DNA from: Pseudo-nitzschia pungens
Taxonomy: Eukaryota; Bacillariophyta; Bacillariophyceae; Bacillariales; Bacillariaceae
Direction of reading: 5' to 3'
Assembly (NCBI GenBank): GCA_037355855.1
Contig: CM074762.1
Span: 2,418,001-2,482,000 of the forward strand
DNA length: 64,000 bases
In this document: positions 1 through 11,285 of the stretch, piece by piece
Layout of the letters: each line of letters begins with the position of its first letter
Position numbering within the stretch: position 1 is the stretch's first letter
Translations under genes and position numbers: made by a program
Notes under the pieces: generated by a model
Seen by the model: only the letters and a program-made list of their open reading frames with translations
What the model was told of the DNA's origin: nothing
The model's database searches: none

Positions 1-573
1 GTACTACCTCCTGTTGCAAAGTTGAGTTCGGGTGAAGCGATGTACCACTTCCTTTCAGGATATACAGCAAAAGTAGCCGGGACCGAACGCGGCGTCAATG
101 AGCCAGTAGCTACATTCTCTACATGTTTTGGTGCCGCTTTCATGACACTCCACCCTACCGTTTATGCCGATTTGCTTCAAAAGAAACTCGATACGCATGG
201 CACCAATTGCTATTTGGTCAACTCGGGATGGGCAGGAGGCCCGTTTGGTGAAGGTGAGCGCATGTCTATCAAAACTACTCGTACATGCATAGATGCGATC
301 TTGGATGGATCTATTGAAGAAGCAGAATTCAAAAAGGACCCAAACTTTGGTTTCAAAGTTCCAGTTGCTTTGAATGGTGTCAGTTCAGAAGTTTTGGACA
401 TTCGAAGCACCTGGAGTGACCCAGCAAAGTATGATGAACAAGCGAGGAAACTGGGACAGATGTACGTTGAAAATTTCAAAAAATACGAGGGAAAAGGGTC
501 GATCGACTACAGCATATTTGGACCAAGGAACTTCGGTTCAGATGAAAAACCGAGTAGCATCTTCGATTTCTAG
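1..573 (+). CDS. PEPCK: Phosphoenolpyruvate carboxykinase (ATP), C-terminal part
   Basis: The reading frame is open from base 1, so the gene starts upstream of the window and only the last 190 codons are present; the stop is TAG at 571-573. The enzyme converts oxaloacetate and ATP to PEP, CO2 and ADP. The frame opens VLPPVAKLSSGEAMYHFLSG, and the family signatures YTAKVAGTERGV and MSIKTTRTCIDAILDG follow; the latter holds the Arg/Thr that contact the nucleotide in bacterial and plant ATP-type enzymes. The tail (YENFKKY, then IDYSIFGP) is also typical. No intron is seen in this part. In diatoms the enzyme is usually discussed in relation to C4-like or gluconeogenic carbon flow; localisation cannot be judged without the N-terminus. 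It converges on the CCT gene at 1177. Confidence 0.95.
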   Translation, partial: VLPPVAKLSSGEAMYHFLSGYTAKVAGTERGVNEPVATFSTCFGAAFMTLHPTVYADLLQKKLDTHGTNCYLVNSGWAGGPFGEGERMSIKTTRTCIDAILDGSIEEAEFKKDPNFGFKVPVALNGVSSEVLDIRSTWSDPAKYDEQARKLGQMYVENFKKYEGKGSIDYSIFGPRNFGSDEKPSSIFDF

Positions 574-1176
574 ACATCGGGTGTAAGGAACAAGAATATC
601 AACACGGCAACGTCCATCTATACTTGAACAAGGTGCATACAGAATTAGAGCATAGAAGCGACCAACCAAGGCCTCTCTAGTAACAAAATTGATAACGTTA
701 GGAACAGTATTTATTACAAATATTTCCGCCATTAATTCAGGTTTACGAACATTGTTGTGAGAAATCATGATTCGGGGATTCCTTGTGATGGACATACGTT
801 AGTAGATATGACTCTTCAAACAGCTGATCGGTTCGGTTAGATAATATTTTCGGTTACAGTATCATTTCGATACGTACAAGCATATCGTTATTACATCGTG
901 CTCAAGATTTGACTGGAATGTATTTGAATACTGAGTCCCTCAAAACCGGTTTTATTAGAGTGACTGTTGACTGATAATCATTTCCTCTTTATTATTGACT
1001 GTCCTCTAGAATGATACGAAGTCGTGCTAAGATATCGTTTCAGCGAGTGGATTCCCCTGCGATCAATACGCTCTATGAAATATTTGTAGTTTTCGTCCAT
1101 CAATACACCTACTGTGTTTTAATATGTCTCACTGAGTACTTGGAAGCTAAAATTGATCTATGGAAAATAGCACCCC
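574..1176. other. Convergent intergenic region (PEPCK / CCT gene)
   Basis: This 600-base AT-rich spacer lies between two genes that end toward each other and should hold both 3' UTRs. I see no convincing gene. Short open frames here lack family resemblance, and one overlaps the PEPCK 3' end antisense. Confidence 0.6.
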
Positions 1177-3366
1177 TCAATCCATGTCCGATCTTTTAAC
1201 GAAACGACCCTTGATTCGAGGGCGACTGTCGGCCAATTTTTTCCTGCAATCATATTTGATACGTTTCCTCCAGATCCTCATTTTACGTTTTGCATGAAAC
1301 CTAGCGATACGTGCCCTTCGAGCCTCAGGAAGGTAAATTCCGATCCTACCATCTTTGTTTAGTAGTTCCATTTGAAATGTCGGTGGGCTCTGTGCATTGG
1401 ACGTAGTTCCGGCACTAAGCGAGCTAGGCAAAGTCGCCATTTGCGCAGAGGTACTCAACGTGTTTCTGCTTGAGGAAGCTACACGAGATGCACTTGTAAC
1501 ATTGGTAGGTATGGAGCGTGATTGATTCACGGCTGTAGCTGCGGCTGTACTGCGGACTGGGTGCGAAATGCGATTCTGACTTGCAACAATTGGACTGGCA
1601 TGGTTGAGCGATGATCCTGCTGGGAGCATAAGCGGTAATGGATTACTTGATTGAGAAGTCGAGTATGTGCCAGTAATGCCGCCGCCACTTGGAGCAGGTG
1701 TGCGTCTTTGGGTAGCTGGATGTGACAATAGTTGCTGTGGAGGTGCAGCTTGCACCAGATCCTTCAACCTTGCCTTTTCCAGTGCATTCTTTTCGTGTAT
1801 GCCACCATCTTGAAAACTGGCCGGATCAAAAATAATAGAATCCCCTCTCGGGCGGCTCGACGGTGCTTCCACGGCTACAGGGCCTAACGAGGGTGCCTGA
1901 AGCAGAGAAGCATTAGATGCTGGGTTGGGCAAAAGGTCATCTCCGCCGGCGAAATTGAACACTTCGAAGGAAAATGCGCGATCTCTACCTTGAAAGATAG
2001 GCAAGACTGCGTCAGCAGAGGCCTTATCTACATTTCCGTCAGTGAGGGAGCTCAGATCTGAAAAATCGAAGGTAGAAGCTGAAGTGGCACAAGATGTTAG
2101 ACAGTAAAAAACAAGAGAAATTCAAACAACATATCGCCCTTCAGACCAATGTCCATCGCAGAGAAACTTACGATCTAAATCAACTGAGAAAACGCGTGAC
2201 CTTGTGTGTATAAGAGGAGGTTCCATCCTCGCAACGGGTGTTTGCGAGACTTTTGTTAGCTTCGTAGGATCGAAAGGGGGTATGTACGTAACCTTTTTGG
2301 ATCCCTTGCCCTGGATCGGAGTTCCCACGTCTAATGGTGACGGGACAGGAAGTGGACAAGGCACAGAAGACGACGAGATAAGCGCAGCGTCTTGCCGAAC
2401 ACAAGGATTGATTGACGGATGTGGTGGTGGTGTATTTGCTGCCAACAAGGGATTCGGCACCGGAATGGATAGCCTTTCGGCAACCTTCGTCTTTGCAGCT
2501 ACCTTTTGAGCCTTTGGCTTACGTTTGCGAGGCGCTTTTTTCTTAGTGCCTGAAAGCTTCATGGCAGGTGTCAGATTGGTTTTGATTATCGGTTGTTGTT
2601 GTTGTTGTTGTTGTTGTTGCCCACTTTGCTGTGGTATTGGCATTGCTCCGCGTGAGAGCACTGTTTGTGATGTGTTCAGTGGCTTCGAAATTATCCCCGG
2701 TTGTGGAAGCCCCCCTGCAGTTGCCCCTGTCCTAACTTTTAGACGCTGTGTTTGTTGTATACCTATATTCGTTTGAGTCGAGGCAGATACAGACTGATCC
2801 TGGCGTGGTTGTTGCTCTGTCTTTATTGGAGTGGTCACGGGCAACTGTATCGGTGGCAACGAGATCGGCGCAGCGCAACTGTTTTCTTGTACATGCTGCA
2901 ATTCATTTAACGGATCATTCGGTATATCCAAAAAGTCGGCCACTGTATCCGGTTCAGGATTCATTACCCCATCCGTGTGAGGGGCAACAGCTGCTTCCTC
3001 ACCGGGACGTCTTCTCTTTCTCAACGCATAACGAGCTTTGCTGCGAGGACTCATCGGCCCCGGTGCTTCTTGTTGAGGCGCCATGAGACTCCCGTTACTT
3101 TTACCCCCTTTGTCCATGACACTGTTCACCAAAGCAACCTGAATCATCTTCTTCTCGTCGTAATCTTCCCCTTCACAACTATCGATTTCTTCATCCAAGA
3201 TAACCGTACCATCTTCGGATTTTATGGCGGTATCCTTGCCCGTCACCGGAATCGTGCCAACCGAAGAGTGGCTATTGACTATGTGATGGTTGTCTACAGT
3301 TGTCATGGTTGTCTGCTTTTGTTCGTGGATGGTATTGGCTTGCCTGAAAAACGAAGGGAACATCAT
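1177..3366 (-). CDS. CCT-domain nuclear protein (two exons)
   Basis: Exons at 3366-2172 and 2057-1177 join across a 114-nt GT-AG intron (GATC/GTAAGT donor, TTTTTCAG acceptor), phase 1 on both sides, giving about 691 aa. The C-terminus carries a CCT motif (CONSTANS/CO-like/TOC1 type): EARRARIARFHAKRKMRIWR followed by KKLADSRPRIKGRFVKR. CCT domains act in nuclear import and in DNA or protein contacts of plant circadian and flowering regulators. The rest is low complexity: a Q9 run coded by GTT/GTTGTT (plus strand near 2600), Pro/Ser-rich segments, and basic stretches (YALRKRRRPG, KKKAPRKRKPKAQK) that look like nuclear localisation signals. No response-regulator or B-box domain is visible. The start is uncertain: ATG at 3366, or ATG at 3306 downstream of a possible 5' intron acceptor (TTTTTCAG ending at 3344). 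Specific function unknown. Confidence 0.85.
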
Positions 3367-5203
3367 AGAAAAAGAGTGTCAGAACAAAATCATGATCGAA
3401 TAGAGTTTTCTGTCACAGGATGATTTAGGTGATATCCTAATGCCGACGGAACACAATGGAAATTCCGAGAAGAAAGCACTACGGATCGTGCGCGCTGCGT
3501 GATTCAGAAACGTGATTGCGAGATGGAAAATTGCTGAAACGAAGCCCGTGATTTTTGAAACTGGTTGGTTGTGTCGGTCAACATGACAACCATAAAAGAC
3601 AGCATCGTGCGTTGTTGTATTCATGATCAAAGAGTTTGAATGTTGTTACAGTTCCGCTTTGTTCGCATTTCGTAAAGAATCACTACACACTTCTCTACAG
3701 GGAAAGCAGTAATCGAGGTAGTGCATTGAATGAAAGTTCTTCGAAGCCGCAAGAATTGTTCTCTCCGACTTGAAATTCAAGGGATTTTCTCTCGCACGGC
3801 ATCAATCGTTTCGATTCCTCTCTCGAACATCACACCGAGCCATTATTGACTTTGAATGCACAACGCTCGATCGAGATAATGGTGTTTCGTTTTCATTTAC
3901 TCCATTGCTCTGTTTCCCTGATGACCATCTCTGATTGAGTCGATTCAACTACATCTCAACGAAATTCCATCTCGCATAATCATTTCCAGATCAATATCAA
4001 TCAATGGGCGTTTAATTTGTCTCTTCACGTTGTTGTTGGATGCCTACATACCTGCAAAAGGTCGTAGTGGGAAAGAGTTCCGATTGCGAAATTCGAGCTT
4101 CTGTTTTCAATCAGTCAATATTGAGTTTTTCAACAGAGCAGTCTGTCGATGTTGCTTTTCACGAGCTCAGGTCGACAGTGGTGTGGGTTTGCATCGGACT
4201 AAATCACAAACCGACTACATCGAGACAGCAGGCTTCACAAAAACACTCACTTTTTGAAATCTCTTTCGTGCGCTGCGAGGAGGAACAGAACTGATTGGTG
4301 GAATTAGAAGCATTATGTCAAACTTAGAAGGACAAGGTCTTGCATTCCATCCGTAATAAAAAGTTTCTTTCTCCAATCAAAACGGTTTTTAGTAAAGAGA
4401 GATTTCGGTAAAGACACGGTCTGTCCTACGGAAAAACAGAAAGAATCCATGAAGACCACCAATTTTAAATCTTTTGTTTTTCTAAAAAACACAAATCAGG
4501 TTTGTATGCGAGGGTAAATTCTACTTGTACGGCCTACCGGTAACTTACCTGTACTCGTACAGGTAATCTTAACTTAACCCGATTCATTCATGGATTGAGG
4601 ATAACAACACGAATGAATGAATCAATCTCAATCCATCAGCGATCGATTGTTTGATTTTTTTTAGAGAGAATATGAATCAACAATCAATCGATTTTGATTT
4701 TTGAGATTCGTAAGATTTTTAATTACGGTAACGTTACTCGTAATCCTTACTGTAATAACCTTACCGTAATACATTCATAGTGCATCGACCGAACCAGTAC
4801 CCTAACCTTACACGAGTTCTTCTGACCATCTGTGCATCGTGAAAAAATGAAAGAAATTACAACTACTTCGGTACCGGTACCTTACTTCGGACGAAGTAAG
4901 ACTTGTCAGAACGAGTGCCTGTACCGGTAGAAGTATTTTTCCTCGTACGACTCGTACTTCGTACGCGTAACCTTACATTTTTTGATTGAAAAAGACTTAC
5001 CGTACAAGTACTTGCTGTAACGATAACCAAGCATCTTCCAAAACAACAAAATGAAAAAAAAATAATCAGCTGAGAAGACTTCAAAATTGATGTTCTACCG
5101 TAAACTCTCAAGACAGCGATAAAGAACACACTCTCAGAACAATGAACAAGCAATAGAAAAGTGACGTCTACAAACTGAAGAAACGTCAAACCAATAAAAG
5201 AGA
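3367..5203. other. Divergent intergenic region rich in short repeated words
   Basis: About 1.8 kb between the CCT gene (-) and IMP3 (+). The first part probably includes the CCT 5' UTR and perhaps a 5' intron. From about 4500 to 5000 it is dense in GTACCGGTAC, GTAAGGTTA and TTCGTAC-like words and in imperfect inverted repeats of GATCGATTG type (4620-4700). No gene is supported. Confidence 0.55.
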
Positions 5204-5749
5204 ATGAGAGAACTGAAGCACCACGAGAAGAAATTGCTGCGCGGAGTGGATTTGTATTCCTGGAAAAAGGAAGACAATCTTCGTGTTGCAAAAATCATGC
5301 GTCGATATCATATTCAAAACCGCGATGATTATACTGCATACGTAAGAATATGTGGTATGGTTACAAAACTCTCCGCCAAGTTAAAGACACTCAAACATGA
5401 CGATCCCTTTCGAATTGCAATGACGGATCAATTGTTAACGAAGCTAGAGGATCTGGGATTGATTAACAAGGCAACCTCACTAAAAAATGCAGAAGATATC
5501 ACCGCATCAGCAATTTGCCGGCGAAGATTACCGGTGGTCATGGTTCGACTGAAGATGGCGCAAACACTGAAAACAGCCATCACATTCATTGAATCTGGTC
5601 AGATACGAGTGGGCCCGCATTGTGTGACAGACCCTGCATTTCTTGTAGCCAAGAATATGGAGGATTATGTCACATGGGTCGATTCTTCGAAGGTTCGAAG
5701 AACCGTGCAGAAATATAATGACAAGCTAGATGACTTTGACCTACTCTAG
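5204..5749 (+). CDS. IMP3: U3 small nucleolar ribonucleoprotein IMP3
   Basis: Single-exon protein of 181 aa, matching the usual IMP3 length (about 180-185). IMP3 is part of the SSU processome; it helps U3 snoRNA pair with pre-18S rRNA in the nucleolus. The N-terminus MRELKHHEKKLLRGVDLYSW is diagnostic, and an S4 RNA-binding domain spans roughly residues 107-165 (RRLPVVMVRLKMAQTLK, then SGQIRVGPHCVTDPAFLV). The start fits the family N-terminus, which normally begins one or two residues before the Leu-Lys-His/Phe-His motif. It converges with the membrane-protein gene whose stop is at 5917, leaving only about 170 bases between the coding ends. Confidence 0.95.
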   Translation: MRELKHHEKKLLRGVDLYSWKKEDNLRVAKIMRRYHIQNRDDYTAYVRICGMVTKLSAKLKTLKHDDPFRIAMTDQLLTKLEDLGLINKATSLKNAEDITASAICRRRLPVVMVRLKMAQTLKTAITFIESGQIRVGPHCVTDPAFLVAKNMEDYVTWVDSSKVRRTVQKYNDKLDDFDLL

Positions 5750-5916
5750 ATAACGAAAAGCATCACAGTCGAAAGAGCAATAAAAAGCAGTCAAAACTTG
5801 TAGATGAGAAGATATTACGTGTATGGAAATTTCAATTTATCACTAATCGAACGGTCAAAGATAGCCATTTTTTGGATATTGTATCTGAACCTCGTAGGTT
5901 TAGCTGACATTTTTCT

Positions 5917-7148
5917 TCATGTGTTGTGCAATTTATAAGACTTTTCCTTGCAAGCAGACTTTAAACGTTGAAGTTCGGTGTCAGATTGCGCCAGAATGTC
6001 ATCGCGAACGACATCCCAGCCTCTTATGGGTTGATCCCAAAAAGGCGTGTACACAACTTTTGTGGCATCACCCGCAACCATTGCGGGCACAAATGAAAAA
6101 CTACTTCTAGACATGATGAATACATCCGATAAAAGCACTGTGCTCCAAACATCTGATATGTCCTCGTCGAGATGTAACTCGTAGCCCTTATCTCGGAATT
6201 CATCGAACTTCTCGAAGGAGTCTGATTGGGAAAAAATAATAACTTTGTTGTCTTGATCTGGTTTAGAGTATTTGTTGATCAAAAGCTAATCATCGCCACA
6301 ATTGTTGGGAAAACCAGATAGATATTGAGATCATTTAATCAAGAACGTTGTAGTTATCTCAGGAACATTGGCTTGGAACTCACCTGATAATGTTTATTGG
6401 GAAGATACGGTTCAAATCCTTTATGAGGCATCTTTCTACATGGTGTAAATTTTCTTCCCCGAGAGATGTGGACAACAATAATATTTGTCCTTTGATCTTT
6501 TTTTCTCTTTGGATATGTTATTACGCCTTTCAACAGATCTATGTACTCCGGTGTGAAGGCTCGGGTGCCATCTTGTACATAGCTTTTTCCTGGGATAACT
6601 TTTTTCCGATCCGTCGTTTCGAAATCTCTTGGGCAAGCAAACTGTAAAAAGTTTTCTAATCCGATAGCTCTGATCAGAGAATTTTCGGGCTCTCGACCAA
6701 CGTCGTTCCCTTCCCCACAACTTCCACCATAGATTTCACCCTGATGAAAAGCATAAGCATGTGCCAGTAACATGTCGAGGACGACGCTTCCTTCTTTCCC
6801 ACTCGATGACGTCAATGTATGATGATAGATGAAAACCTTTCTTTCCCGACTAACCAAATTGTTCCGAAAGTATTCTTCGTTGCTTTTTGGAAAGCTAACA
6901 TGGGTTGATGATATTTTACCACGTTCAACTTCTTTCAGAGTCGCCAATATTGAATTGGCTGAATTCTTTTTGGCTACGACATTTTCTATGGATAATTTTT
7001 CAGATACTTCATCATACTCTTCATCGAGGAAAAACAAATTCTGTATCGTCGTCAAATAGAGAATGATGACAACCACACAGAAGAATTTTGTCCGGACGCC
7101 ATAGACTCGAGATCTCGTCCTAAGGGATGATTTCCTGATCTTGGGCAT
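5917..7148 (-). CDS. Type II membrane protein, fucosyltransferase-like (paralogue A)
   Basis: Exons 7148-6384 and 6285-5917 join in phase 0 over a 98-nt GT-AG intron (CAG/GTGAGT donor, GATTAG acceptor), giving 377 aa. A basic N-terminus is followed by one membrane segment (VRTKFFCVVVIILYLTTIQ), the layout of Golgi glycosyltransferases. Shared with the gene at 8722 are HAYAFHQGEIYGGSCG, CPRDF, FTPEYIDLLKGVITYP, VVHISRG, YLPNKHY and SDVFIMSRSSFSFVPAMVA followed by VVYTPFW. The VHxxRG element and the late Ser-Phe-Ser segment resemble the HxRRGD and acceptor-end motifs of GT-B fucosyltransferases, but the Asp of RRGD is replaced (RGR here). The fold assignment is inferred; substrate unknown. It may be one of a family of diatom secretory-pathway enzymes. 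Confidence 0.7.
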
Positions 7149-8721
7149 GTTACAATATTCTTTTTCGTGTTGTTTGTTGCTTTGCGAAAAAGTGGCAGAA
7201 GCAGTATTGAATATAGCTGTTTGGACAGAGAATGCTGCGGCGTCAACCTTAGAAATTTTAGGTTACGGATGATTGAGATTGGTTCTGGTTTGTGAAATTC
7301 CTTCTCGTCTTTGTGTGCTGTGACTTCCTTTCTATCTCCAAAGTAACGTAATTATGAGCAGATACAATCGAAAATCAGTGATGGGATCACATCGGAAAAC
7401 AACAAATATAACAACCAAGGTTATGAGTTATGATCATTACTACTTCTATTGATTTCTGGATTTTCACGACGATACGATTTCAGGAGTTCTGAGAGTTCAT
7501 GAACAGTGAGCTAGCTACCGTAATTACCTTTAACTATCAAAACAGAATCAGACTACCGGTAGGTGAGGTTACCGGTACGAGGCACAAGGCACGGAAAGCA
7601 GTTTTCAAGTCATGGAATTTAATCGTGGTCACCGACCGCACCGGTAATTTACCGTATTTCTCAGCATTTTCTCTCTCAACGTCTAAAGGTCATGAGGTTT
7701 ACCGTACATACCTTGTTAGCTTACTCAAAATACCGTACGAAAAAAGAGGTGCGTAAAGTTACCGGTACCTGTACGGGTCTTTTTGTGATACAGAGGTGTC
7801 ATACAGTAAGGTTAAGTTGAAAGTTATGTGAGACGGAATTCGTACTCGCACCTGGTAAGTTACTCGTAATTTAATTACTACGTACGAAGTAAGCTTACTT
7901 CTACGAAGTAAAAATTAGATTTTTAAAAAATACAAAGGTACTGTATCGGTAAAGTTAGTGATGACCATAGTCGAATCCACAGGCGATCTTTTGATTAGAT
8001 CTTGGGGCAACCTCATTGAACGTAACTATCTGCTGGTCGCAGGAATGAGAAAATTAAACTGTCTCCTACCCGAGTAAACCTTACTGAATAATATTATGAT
8101 TAACTAAGAATCAAAAAATACTTAGAACTTCAAGTCAAAGGGTAGATCGTCGGCAAGATAACTGGAGGAATGATGTCGTCAGATCCCCGATTGGGTCAAC
8201 GTGCCTTTCGTTAGTTTTGAATTGTTTTTGAAAGTGCAATTGCCAAAGCCCAAATTAGCTTATTGCAACTTCTATCAGAAAGCTCCGTCCTACTTATCGG
8301 ACAGAAAACTTCAATATCCAAATCAAGTTTTACTCTTCCCTCTATCAGAATCGTAAACGGCTATACCAATTTATTGCCTTGGTGTCTCTCTGCGTCGTCG
8401 CAATTTGTACCATTTTTGAAACTGCCCCATACTCCATAGACCAATGCTGTTGATTCGACTCCAGTGCTCACAGCGGGGAATAATGATAAAGTAACTTTTG
8501 ATAACCTCCTGCTGTTCATCGTCCGCTCACAAAATTGAGTTCCTAACGCAACATCACAGATGGTGTGATTGTAGAATGTCGTTTGGATATGATGAATTAT
8601 TTGACTTAAAAGTCATCGACGTCATATCATGCAGTCGTGAATTACTGAAGTAGGTGTTCCTCCGAAAACCGTGCGACAAGTTTAGATGGGTCCATCCGGA
8701 TTCGCCAAGCTCTCCTTTAAC
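7149..8721. other. Intergenic region with repeated short words
   Basis: About 1.6 kb between the two paralogous membrane-protein genes. Stretches at 7550-7800 and 7840-7950 are dense in ACCGGTA, GTAAGGTTA and ACGAAGTA. No open frame here has coding character. Confidence 0.55.
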
Positions 8722-10428
8722 TCAACCAATAGGAAATATACATTTTCTTTCCTGTAGACGTTCTATTTCTTCGTCGGTTTGTCTCATGATCGATTTGCTG
8801 GCTCGTTTCCATCGTCGTAGTGATCGGTGCCAGAAGGGTGTGTACACAACAATTCCTTTTGCTACCATTGCTGGAACCAAAGAGAAGTCACTACGTGACA
8901 TGATGAAAACATCGGCTGTAATATAATCTTTCCAGGTGTCCTTCAAGCTTGTACCCGTATTGACTTCGTAACCGCGATTCCGAAATTCATTCAAATCTTC
9001 GAAAGACTTTGATGAGGTATATATAATAACTCGAGCCCCTGGTTGCATGTACGTCTCAATTAACTTCAAGTAGTGAAGGTTCGGGAGGTAACTATGGTAT
9101 CCGCGACTTTTCTCCTTGCACGGCGAAGTATTGCCTCGTAACATGTGAACAACAATAGTATACCCTTTGTGCCTTTTTTCTGGATAGGTGACGAGACTCC
9201 GCAGATAATCAACGTACTCGGGTGTCCATATACGAGTGTCTTCGGCCGAGTACGCATCTCTGGGAATAACAGAACGCCGCGTTCTAGTGTCTTGAACAAA
9301 GTCCCGAGGACATCTGAATCGTAAAGGACCATTCAAGCCCAAAGAATCTAACAAGTCCTCATGAGCTGATACTTTTGCAGATTGACTTCCACAACAGCCT
9401 CCATAAGTTGCATTCTGGTGAAAAATGTATGCATGGGCCATCAACATTTCTTTAACGACTTTCCCAGATTTTCCTTTGTAATAGTTGTGGAAGATTTGAT
9501 GGTCAGGGTCAAAGACGTATAATGATCCTGAAGAGTTGTCGTCGGGAAAATCACGTTTTTCTCTCCAATTTACGACAACCGAATTGTCTTCGGATTGCAC
9601 TTCTCTTCGTTCCGAAAATGGATCGTGTTCGTCTGCAGTTTCTAAAATGTTGAATGGTTGGTCTTCCGCTTTCGCTTCGTTTTGCTTTGAAAATGGATCA
9701 CGTTCTCGTACAAGACTTTGCAACTCAGCTGCATCATCGTTGAGATTCACTTCGTTCTCTTTCGAAAATGGATTGTGCTCTTTTGCGAACTTTGGGACGT
9801 CAGCTACATCTTCTTCAAAATTCACTTCGTTTTCTTTCGAGAAGGTATCATAATCCTTTGTATTTGGAAGAACGTCAGCTGGGTCGCCGCTGACATTTAC
9901 TTCGTCTTCATCGTTGAGAGTCACTTCGTTCTCTTTCGAAAATGGATTGTGCTCTTTTGCGAACTTAGGGACGTCAGCTACATCTTCTTCAAAATTCACT
10001 TCGTTTTCTTTCGAGAAGGTATCATAATCTTTTGTATTTGGAAGAACGTCAGCTGGGTCGCCGCTGACATTTACTTCGTCTTCATTCAAAGATGGATTTT
10101 CCTTTCTTGTGATTTGTGGTACACGTACCTCTCTTTGCGGTTCAATCTTTTGATGCCCTTCATATACAATCACCTCTTCCGCTGACTCGGAAAAAACTCC
10201 ATCAGTATCTTTCCTCGGCTCCTTCCTACCCTTAAGAAATTGTTGATACGTTGATGACATAGCTTCTCTCCCGCCGTTCGACTTTGATAATATTATTTGA
10301 TACACCGTTAAGCCAATTAGAAATAAGACGTTCACGACAACGAGCGAACAACTTCTGTTTCTTTTAGAATTGGTGCCTCTGTATCGATTTCGAGCATTCT
10401 TCATCGTCGATCTTCTAACCACGGTCAT
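8722..10428 (-). CDS. Type II membrane protein, fucosyltransferase-like, with tandem repeats (paralogue B)
   Basis: Single exon of 568 aa. It has a basic N-terminus, then one membrane anchor (SLVVVNVLFLIGLTVYQIIL), then a long acidic stalk, then the same catalytic-like region as the gene at 5917: HAYIFHQNATYGGCCG, CPRDF, WTPEYVDYLRSLVTYP, VVHMLRG, YLPNLHYLKLIETY and ADVFIMSRSDFSLVPAMVA, then VVYTPFW. Unlike paralogue A it has no intron in the catalytic part. The stalk (about residues 110-260) is built of units of about 25 and 33 aa beginning FSKENEV; two 58-aa units are nearly identical. The RRGD-type motif is again degenerate (VHMLRGN). A Golgi-resident glycosyltransferase role is an inference from topology and motifs; the family is not firmly named. 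Confidence 0.7.
   Translation of the reverse strand: MTVVRRSTMKNARNRYRGTNSKRNRSCSLVVVNVLFLIGLTVYQIILSKSNGGREAMSSTYQQFLKGRKEPRKDTDGVFSESAEEVIVYEGHQKIEPQREVRVPQITRKENPSLNEDEVNVSGDPADVLPNTKDYDTFSKENEVNFEEDVADVPKFAKEHNPFSKENEVTLNDEDEVNVSGDPADVLPNTKDYDTFSKENEVNFEEDVADVPKFAKEHNPFSKENEVNLNDDAAELQSLVRERDPFSKQNEAKAEDQPFNILETADEHDPFSERREVQSEDNSVVVNWREKRDFPDDNSSGSLYVFDPDHQIFHNYYKGKSGKVVKEMLMAHAYIFHQNATYGGCCGSQSAKVSAHEDLLDSLGLNGPLRFRCPRDFVQDTRTRRSVIPRDAYSAEDTRIWTPEYVDYLRSLVTYPEKRHKGYTIVVHMLRGNTSPCKEKSRGYHSYLPNLHYLKLIETYMQPGARVIIYTSSKSFEDLNEFRNRGYEVNTGTSLKDTWKDYITADVFIMSRSDFSLVPAMVAKGIVVYTPFWHRSLRRWKRASKSIMRQTDEEIERLQERKCIFPIG
9739..10085. repeat. Tandem 174-nt duplication inside the stalk of paralogue B
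   Basis: Two copies start at 9751 and 9925, a 174-nt (58-codon) period that keeps frame. Over about 160 bases they differ at only two or three positions, so the duplication is recent. Each unit is two diverged sub-repeats opening with the FSKENEV heptapeptide. More diverged 25-aa units continue toward the catalytic domain. Confidence 0.9.
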
Positions 10429-10431
10429 GGT

Positions 10432-10501
10432 TCTCTCTCACACACACACTCTCTCTCTCTCTCTCGCTCTCGCTGTGTGTGTGTGTGTGTGTGTGTGTGT
10501 G
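10432..10501. repeat. Compound dinucleotide microsatellite (CT/CA)n-(GT)n
   Basis: Runs of CA, CT and then GT dinucleotides lie directly upstream of the start codon of the gene at 10428 (-), within its probable 5' UTR or promoter. Confidence 0.95.
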
Positions 10502-11285
10502 CCTCCGTCGATCTAGTTTTGAGCAACACTATTGTGTGTCGTGAGTCCTCTTCGGGCCTGAAGTTGTCATCAATCAAATAGGAAAACATAAGTACGAAGC
10601 ACGAAGTAATAAGAAGTAAGTTACTGTACCGTACGAGTAAGTTAACTTACTGGTACAAACGCAGTCATTATTTTATTCGTTCCGTTGGTCGTCGGTCTCA
10701 TTTTTTGACTTGGGCATGTCAGGTTTTTTTTAAAAAAAGTAATTTACTGTACGTAGTACGAAGTAACTTACTTGTGCTACGGTAAGGTTACTCGTACGGT
10801 AGTATGAAGCAAGGTATTTTGATGAGTTACTTACTCGTGCCTGGCAGTAGTAACCTTACTTACCGCCAGGAACAGGAGTACGATCTTACGATACCGGTAC
10901 CGGTAGAGTAGTGAGAATTTTTTTAAAACTCGATAGTGAAAAAATCACCATCAACCGACGATCTCGTAACTTACAAGTACAAAACCCTTACTATGCTGAG
11001 CAGAAACAACAGTGACTGTATGCAACGTTCAAACAGCTGGTTAATCTATCAATCAATCAGTAGACAAGAAATACAAACGTAACTGATACAATAATTATAC
11101 TCAAGCATGTTGTTGTTGTCAAGTGTGTCCTAATAGTTCAAACAGTGAGCCCACCAAAAAGGAGGACTCTACTAATAGTAGCTGTGATGTCTTGGTTCTT
11201 CTTACACCCATCAGTCCAGAGTGATCAGAGTCTCAGATATAAAATCCAGTAAACGGTAATTCTGTTAGTACCATCGTGGTTGCAG
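10502..11285. other. Intergenic region dense in repeated words
   Basis: No gene seen. From about 10580 to 10910 the sequence is largely made of ACGAAGTAA, GTAAGTTAAC, GTAAGGTTAC and TACCGGTAC-like words. Confidence 0.55.
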
